NCBI GenBank assembly: GCA_907163375.1
Contig: CAJQUW010003381.1
Span: forward strand, 1-64,000
Source of the DNA: Prostheceraeus crozeri
Taxonomy: Eukaryota > Platyhelminthes > Polycladida > Euryleptidae
DNA length: 64,000 nt
Reading direction: 5' to 3'
Positions 58,692 through 64,000 of this stretch are shown here, in pieces; the first letter of the stretch is position 1, and each line of letters opens with the position of its first letter. Made by a program: the position numbers and the translations under genes. The notes under the pieces are model-generated. The model did no database searches, was not told the DNA's origin, and saw only the letters and a program-made list of their open reading frames with translations.

Positions 58692-58812
58692 TTCCGCTTT
58701 CGCTCGCTCATTTGCTCATATTCGCCCTTTCGCTCGCTCATCACTCATTTCCTCAAAATCATCCTTTCGCTCGCTCACCGCTCAAAATCACCGAAATATG
58801 CCGCTCGCTCAT
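58692..58812 (+). repeat. CGCTCGCTCA minisatellite
   Basis: The 10-mer CGCTCGCTCA occurs at 58701, 58731, 58768 and 58802, mostly within TTTCGCTCGCTCA, at 30-37-bp spacing with related TCACTCATTT spacers. Confidence 0.85.
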
Positions 58813-58829
58813 TTCTCGATAATGCTCTC

Positions 58830-59500
58830 CTTTGTTCTGCAAACCTTTTTTATGTTCAAAGTTAATTCCATGCTTTTATTATAATAAACACCTTTTAGGC
58901 CTTAAAGGGAAATTCATCATTTCATTTTAGGTGAAATTTGAACCACAATGAAATAATGTAGACCATCATACCAATGTATTAAGAAGGTAGCTATTGCAGA
59001 AAATCAGTTGAAACAATATATTTTGATGTACATAACCACAAAATTCCTTTTATATGTATAGAAATGAGCAATAATCTAAACTTAGTCTTACATGCTGATC
59101 ACATGAATCAGTATATACAATTCTTAGCGCAAAACGTACAGAAAATTCGCAAGGTGTGTCAAGAAACCATGTAATGCGTTGACAATTGAAAATGAACTTA
59201 TATGAAATCGTGACAAATTAATAGATAATTCCTAAAGTAGCTAAAGATAAAATACATGACTAATGATTGACTGAGTACTGAGTAATCAACTCAGTAGTAA
59301 TCAATTACTGAGTGTTGGAAATCTGCTATAAAAAGAATCGCTTGATAAACGAAATTGTTGAATTATGTGAAGCAGAAAATGCTGCACCCAAAACGACCTG
59401 ACACATTGGCGTCAGCCGACAGAGATTTCGCCCCACTAAGTTCAGTATCTGTCAAGATGGTCGGTCTGCAGCAGCTCGTTGCGCCCAGGTCCTATCTTCT
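58830..59500. other. Host sequence, no gene recognised
   Basis: AT-rich. Only short frames. Confidence 0.5.
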
Positions 59501-59569
59501 TCCACTTTCGCACTCAACTTCTTCATGGTGGTGTTTAGACTCAAGCACCCGCTTTAACAAGAAATTTCC

Positions 59570-60450
59570 TCACCGAAATAGCGGCATCCCACCCTCAGAA
59601 GGCATGACCTCATATTTCCACCCTTGCTTCTGAATCCTTTTGGCCAGTTCTTTATATTTCTCAGTTTTCTCTTCATGGGCATCCCTAACGCTCTCTTCCC
59701 AGGGAACAGTTATTTCGCCCATAATCATTTTCTTCCCTATCGCGTCGATCAACACTAGATGAGGTCGTTGGTCAGATAGGAATAATTCATCTGGCAGCTG
59801 TCTATCCACTCAATGGATCACTTCCTACTTCTGCGGTACAGATCGCACGATGAGTCTTTCGTCTCTTTGTATGACCACTCGGTACAAAGTCAATTCCCGT
59901 TGTTACTTACCTGTAGGGGAGACTTTTGTAAAGTTGGCGGAACCGCCGAGCGGAATCATTATTATTTTTATTATTATTTTAGTACAGCGAGATCCTGTTT
60001 GAAACAACTTCTACTTTATCAATTTCAGCCCCTGATCAGATTCCACAAATTAGCAGTCGCGATAGAGAAATTCAAATTTAAAGATAGTAGTGGTTCCTTT
60101 GGGTGGTTCCGCTAACTTCACAAACTTGGGGGGAGAGAGACTGTTTCCACAATCGCTTGCAGGACCAAGCCGCATCGGTGCGTGTAGCCTGCTCTCTATA
60201 GTGCCACATGATAGCCAGAGAGGGCACGACGAGGATTGGCATGTCACACAGATAACACTGTGGATCGGTCCGGATTCCTCAACGTGTCAGATTAGCAGGG
60301 GCATGGAACACATCATATGTCCATTGATGCTTCCGCTTCACTGCCAGTAGCCCATGTTCCACCAATCGTTCCATGAGAGCTTGCAAAATTCAACTCCCCA
60401 GTCGAACCATCTGCAAATGTCCAACATTTGGACATCCTTCCAAAATCCCA
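59570..60450 (-). pseudogene. Non-LTR retroelement C-terminal region, decayed
   Basis: Clean minus-strand frame 59809-59570: RPHLVLIDAIGKKMIMGEIT, VPWEESVRDAHEEKTEKYKE and IQKQGWKYEVMPSEGG. The 'RPDIVL...ELTVPWE...AH..K..KY..L' pattern is the conserved C-terminal, restriction-endonuclease-like region of retroelement reverse-transcriptase proteins in many invertebrates. Further upstream on the same strand (60250-60060) mixed frames show Cys/His residues and SPPKFVKLAEPPKGTTTIF, consistent with the preceding zinc-knuckle region. A poly-(ATT) tract near 59958 breaks it. No reverse transcriptase core is left, so it is a 5'-truncated copy. Confidence 0.6.
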
Positions 60451-60479
60451 CACTCCTGCGACTACTTTCCATATGCACT

Positions 60480-62058
60480 ATGCTTATTTCTTACTGCATA
60501 TCGTAGTAAGTTTGTCTGTAGCGTGTAAACCGCACGTAAATAGTACAGTTGACTGCATGCGATGATAGAGCAAATTAACTGCAAATGTTGTGTAAACTTC
60601 CACGAGGCAGGAAAAATATCGCTCCTTCAAATAAAAATCAAAAACAGGAAGTTGGAAGGATATCAAAATCAAATTCATATGCTACACGGTATATACATTT
60701 TAGGCGGATAGTACCACAACCTAGTTTCCCTCATTCTGAAATCTTGGCTAATTAAATTTTCCATTTGTGAACAATTTTTATGCATGGAGATTCTAAATTT
60801 GTAAACTATTTTGCGGTGCTATGCGTCCGCAATGGACCGTCTAGCGTATGAATTTGATTTTGATATCCACCTAATTTCCTATCTTAGATTTTACTTTCAA
60901 ATTGAGGATAATCGCTGCTTTGTGATTGTAATTAATTGTTTATCAATAAAAGGAAAATAAAATCAAAAAAGCTTGAATTCTTTTATACTCCTACCAATAT
61001 GCATGTTGATATCCACCTCTTTTCACGACAAGAGAAGATTGATTGACCAAACGAAAAACAATTAGGAAACCAATTTTTTAAGGGAGCCCACTATAAACAG
61101 TCATTCCTACACTAACTGTAAGAACCACTAGTTTGGGACATTCACATATTGCTTGGTATAGTTCGATTACAAGCAAGAAATGAAGTGACACGAAATGAAA
61201 ACAAAAGCAACGCGGTAAGTAATGTATGTAGCCATTATCGTCTACGTGTATGCTTAGGCGAAACCCATGTAACAACAGATGTGATTAAAACTAGCATTGA
61301 GTCATAATGAAACAGCCATAATCATACAGGATTCATATTTGTAAGCCACGTGCCACGGGTAAATTCAACAAATTCAGTGTAACGAGCTGTTTTCTATACT
61401 ATATACAACTCAAATAATGCGATTGATTTGAGATTCTTACTGAAAATAATGACTGGTACTACAGAAAATGAAGTGGTATAAGAATAGGGAGGGATACGCT
61501 TGAGATATCAAAAAACGGCTACGTTACTCTCAAAGATAATTAAGCAATATACATGAAGTCTCACCTAACCCCCCCCTACCTCCTATAATTTTCTTTGCAA
61601 AATCTGTCTTGTCTCAAAAATGACCGAAATCAACCCAAATAATCAGGATTTCCTGAAAAATCATAACCCTAAGATTAAGTACAAGTGAACCAGTACTTCA
61701 ATTGTTAACATATGGATTGCTAGAGATGGGACGGATGCAAATGCTGTAAGCAATTGAGGTGTTTGAAACTTGCAAAAATTTGGTTGATGTAAACATCCGA
61801 CATAGCAGGCTTAAGAATAAAATGTTTTCGACATTAAATGTGCTTCATTGCAAGCCTGGAAACAGTAGTGCTCGATTATCAACGAAAAACCAAATTGAAA
61901 CCACAGTTTTAAACAGGCAGACCTTTTAAGAACCAGGACAGTTTCGGTTTTGGACAATTTTTCAGACATTTAATGATTATGTCCATGATTTACTTTAGAT
62001 ACCGAAAAATCAAAGTGCACTGCTCGAGTAAAATTATGTCAATTAATACTATTCTAGT
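60480..62058. other. Host sequence, no gene recognised
   Basis: AT-rich. Short frames on both strands without recognisable domains. Confidence 0.5.
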
Positions 62059-62066
62059 ATTATTTA

Positions 62067-63699
62067 CAGGGTTGGCTTTTTGCCGGCTAAAACTGGTTTT
62101 TGCCACTAAGTGGCAAAAACTGGTAAAAGACGGCTAAAACAAAAATTCCGAAAAATCAGTCTATTTGTTCACGAAATCATCGACAGCAAGTATTACGGTG
62201 CATGCGGGTTCCAAAACATGACATTCATTCTGTGATGGAACCACATGATATGTTTTTATAACGAACGACAAACGATGTTGTCTTTCTTTACGATTGTTCT
62301 GCCCTTTTCTTGTGATTTAAGAACAAATGTAGACTTCAGCACCATTTTGGCTCTTTGGCTCATGTAACAGAAGTTGTTAGATACTCGCAGAATTATCATC
62401 AAATGAATGAAAAAATGAAAATAAATATATGAATATAACTGCTTTATACATAGAACTAAATTAAGCAAACCACTTTCTTCATGTGGACGAGCTTCAATAA
62501 TCCTTCTGTGTTGAGTGTTCAGCAAGAATGTAGAGTGCATTTTAATAGCAGCTTAGGTTTCATCAGATCTAGATTCGAAACCAGGTCTCATGAGCGCAGA
62601 GAAAAAATTTATATCAAAAAGTCTCTGCACCGGAAAATCTCACCTCCCAAATCAAGCAATGTGCAACAGTCACTTAGAATGCATTTCTACTTTTTTTAGA
62701 AATATACTAAATGTACTAATGCTTGTGACTGTAGCAGGAAATCATGATTTGTAAGAACAAATAGTAATTGAATAGCATAGTTCGCACCAGCAATCTTGAT
62801 AAAGTGAGGTATAATGTCAGTGTCAGTTATGATCTCAACAAAAGAACATGTCCGGTAAGCTGTAAAATTGATCTTGTTAATAGAATCTGAGAGCGACAAA
62901 TAATTTTGACATTATTATGATATACAAGTTTGTTAATTAAAGTTCTTGAAATTTCCATGTTTTGAGCTCAAATCAAAACTTTACTTTCGGTTTTACATTC
63001 ATTTAACATATCCTTATCCTCTAAATATGTGAGGGTAAATTACCATGACATGAAAAAGTTGAAGGGCGAAATTTTTAATCTAGTCCTTCTGGGAGTGCAG
63101 GATAAATTTCATAGTAATATTCGTGTGATCATAATGGGTATGGGACATTTGCCACAGATTTAGAAGACAAGCTATTCTATGAAATCAGCAGGGAGGTTAA
63201 TCGAATAAATCCGAGGCCAGATTTATACATTTTCCTACCCTTCTAGCTTCATGGAATGCCTGTTTTCGATCTTTTATATAGAGCCAAGTGATTTCCTTCC
63301 AGCATGGACGTCTGTCGCATCTTACAATGAATGAAATTCGTAAAGCAACAAAATGCGTGCACACTTAGAAGAATAATGCACAACAGCTTTATAACAATAT
63401 TTTTTATAATAATTCATATTCCTACACCTATACTTGGAATATATTCTTGATTGAAATGCGATATTGATAGGTTTGAATTGTGAAAATACAGGCCTAAATG
63501 TTTATCGAATGATGAAAAAGTAAAGTGAACTTATTGCGACTAACGTTCATCAATAAAGTAAGGAGTGACGATGATCCCTTATATTGTATGTGCCCAAAAA
63601 ACTTAAGCAGTACTGCTGGAAACATAGCTTTAGCCAGTTTTTCCCAGTTTTAGCCGAAAAATGGTGACAAAAGCTGGTGGTTTTTACCGGCCAACCCTG
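62067..63699. mobile_element. hAT-like non-autonomous element
   Basis: Ends CAGGGTTGGCTTTTTGCCGG and, inverted, CCAACCCTG, with GGCTAAAACTGG blocks inside both ends. An 8-bp target duplication with one mismatch, ATTATTTA (62059-62066) against GTTATTTA (63700-63707). The left end has the palindrome TTTTTGCCACTAAGTGGCAAAAA. No transposase recognised. Confidence 0.85.
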
Positions 63700-64000
63700 G
63701 TTATTTATAGAATGCATGAAATTTGTTGAACATCAAATCGAATTATGAAATATGCTTTCTGTGCAATTTGGCGTCAGGCGAATAAACAATCGACGAAATG
63801 TGACTAGGCTCATTTGACATACTGGTCAAAAAATATATGGTCTAAAACAGCCTTGTCGATGCTCCCCCAATGTGTTTTGAGTCGGAGACAGATACAACAG
63901 TAGAATGTCTGCTTTTTCTTGGAGCTGTGACATTTTTGTGGAGGAGCTCCAGCGCCTTCATCCCTAATTACTTTTCTTTTTTCCTCACCCACTGCTTCCT

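Overview
The window is eukaryotic, almost certainly from an invertebrate animal. It is AT-rich and contains long non-coding stretches, kilobase-scale simple repeats and one clear host exon bounded by AG and GT splice signals. That exon (minus strand, 51721-51917) encodes the core of a mitochondrial pyruvate carrier subunit (MPC2/BRP44 type). No other exon of the gene was recognised, so much of the window may be its introns or flanks. The wording of the exon and the frequent taggccta-type words fit an arthropod or other marine invertebrate, but I cannot fix the species.

Most of what can be named is mobile DNA. Positions 1-4041 look like a DNA transposon ending in CCCAGTAAACA with GACGTC/GATGTC-rich ends. 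Positions 6601-27957 are a nearly full-length, mutationally decayed Polinton/Maverick, a virus-like self-synthesising transposon. From left to right it carries a two-membrane-segment protein, a minor capsid (penton) protein, a packaging ATPase, protein-primed DNA polymerase B, a coiled-coil protein, a small hydrophobic protein, the major capsid protein, a second hydrophobic protein, a phospholipase A2-like protein and a retrovirus-type integrase. An adenain-type cysteine protease lies on the opposite strand. A piggyBac element (23756-26399) sits inside it, in a 150-bp tandem array. Nearly every Polinton gene is broken by frameshifts; the first ORF is open.

Right of the Polinton are a ~940-bp (CT)n tract, a possible broken host gene (30350-30759), and a hAT element (31063-33861) with a pogo-like element nested inside. 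Further on come a reverse-transcriptase remnant (35.2-36.8 kb), an intact Tc1 element with an uninterrupted 331-aa transposase (39638-41297), a deleted piggyBac (41945-43908), a 721-bp fold-back MITE (45701-46421), a Tc1-like element with ~150-bp inverted repeats (46666-48119) and a decayed mariner with ~205-bp inverted repeats (49116-50823). After the host exon are a DDE transposase relic (52.96-53.5 kb), a Tc1/mariner-like element (54077-55331), two hAT-type elements (56472-57984 and 62067-63699), a tRNA-derived SINE-like segment and a fragment of a non-LTR retroelement (59.5-60.5 kb).

The most unusual signal is inside the Polinton: at least eight tiny GC-rich stem-loops with 4-6 bp stems and usually exactly three-base loops, such as GGACGC-TAT-GCGTCC. 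They are scattered through genes and intergenic gaps of an otherwise very AT-rich element. They resemble the mobile mini-palindromes of some organelle genomes. The Polinton also carries a displaced second copy of the polymerase 3' end, a second partial copy of the protease start, and terminal hairpins whose loops are pentamer repeats of different length at the two ends.
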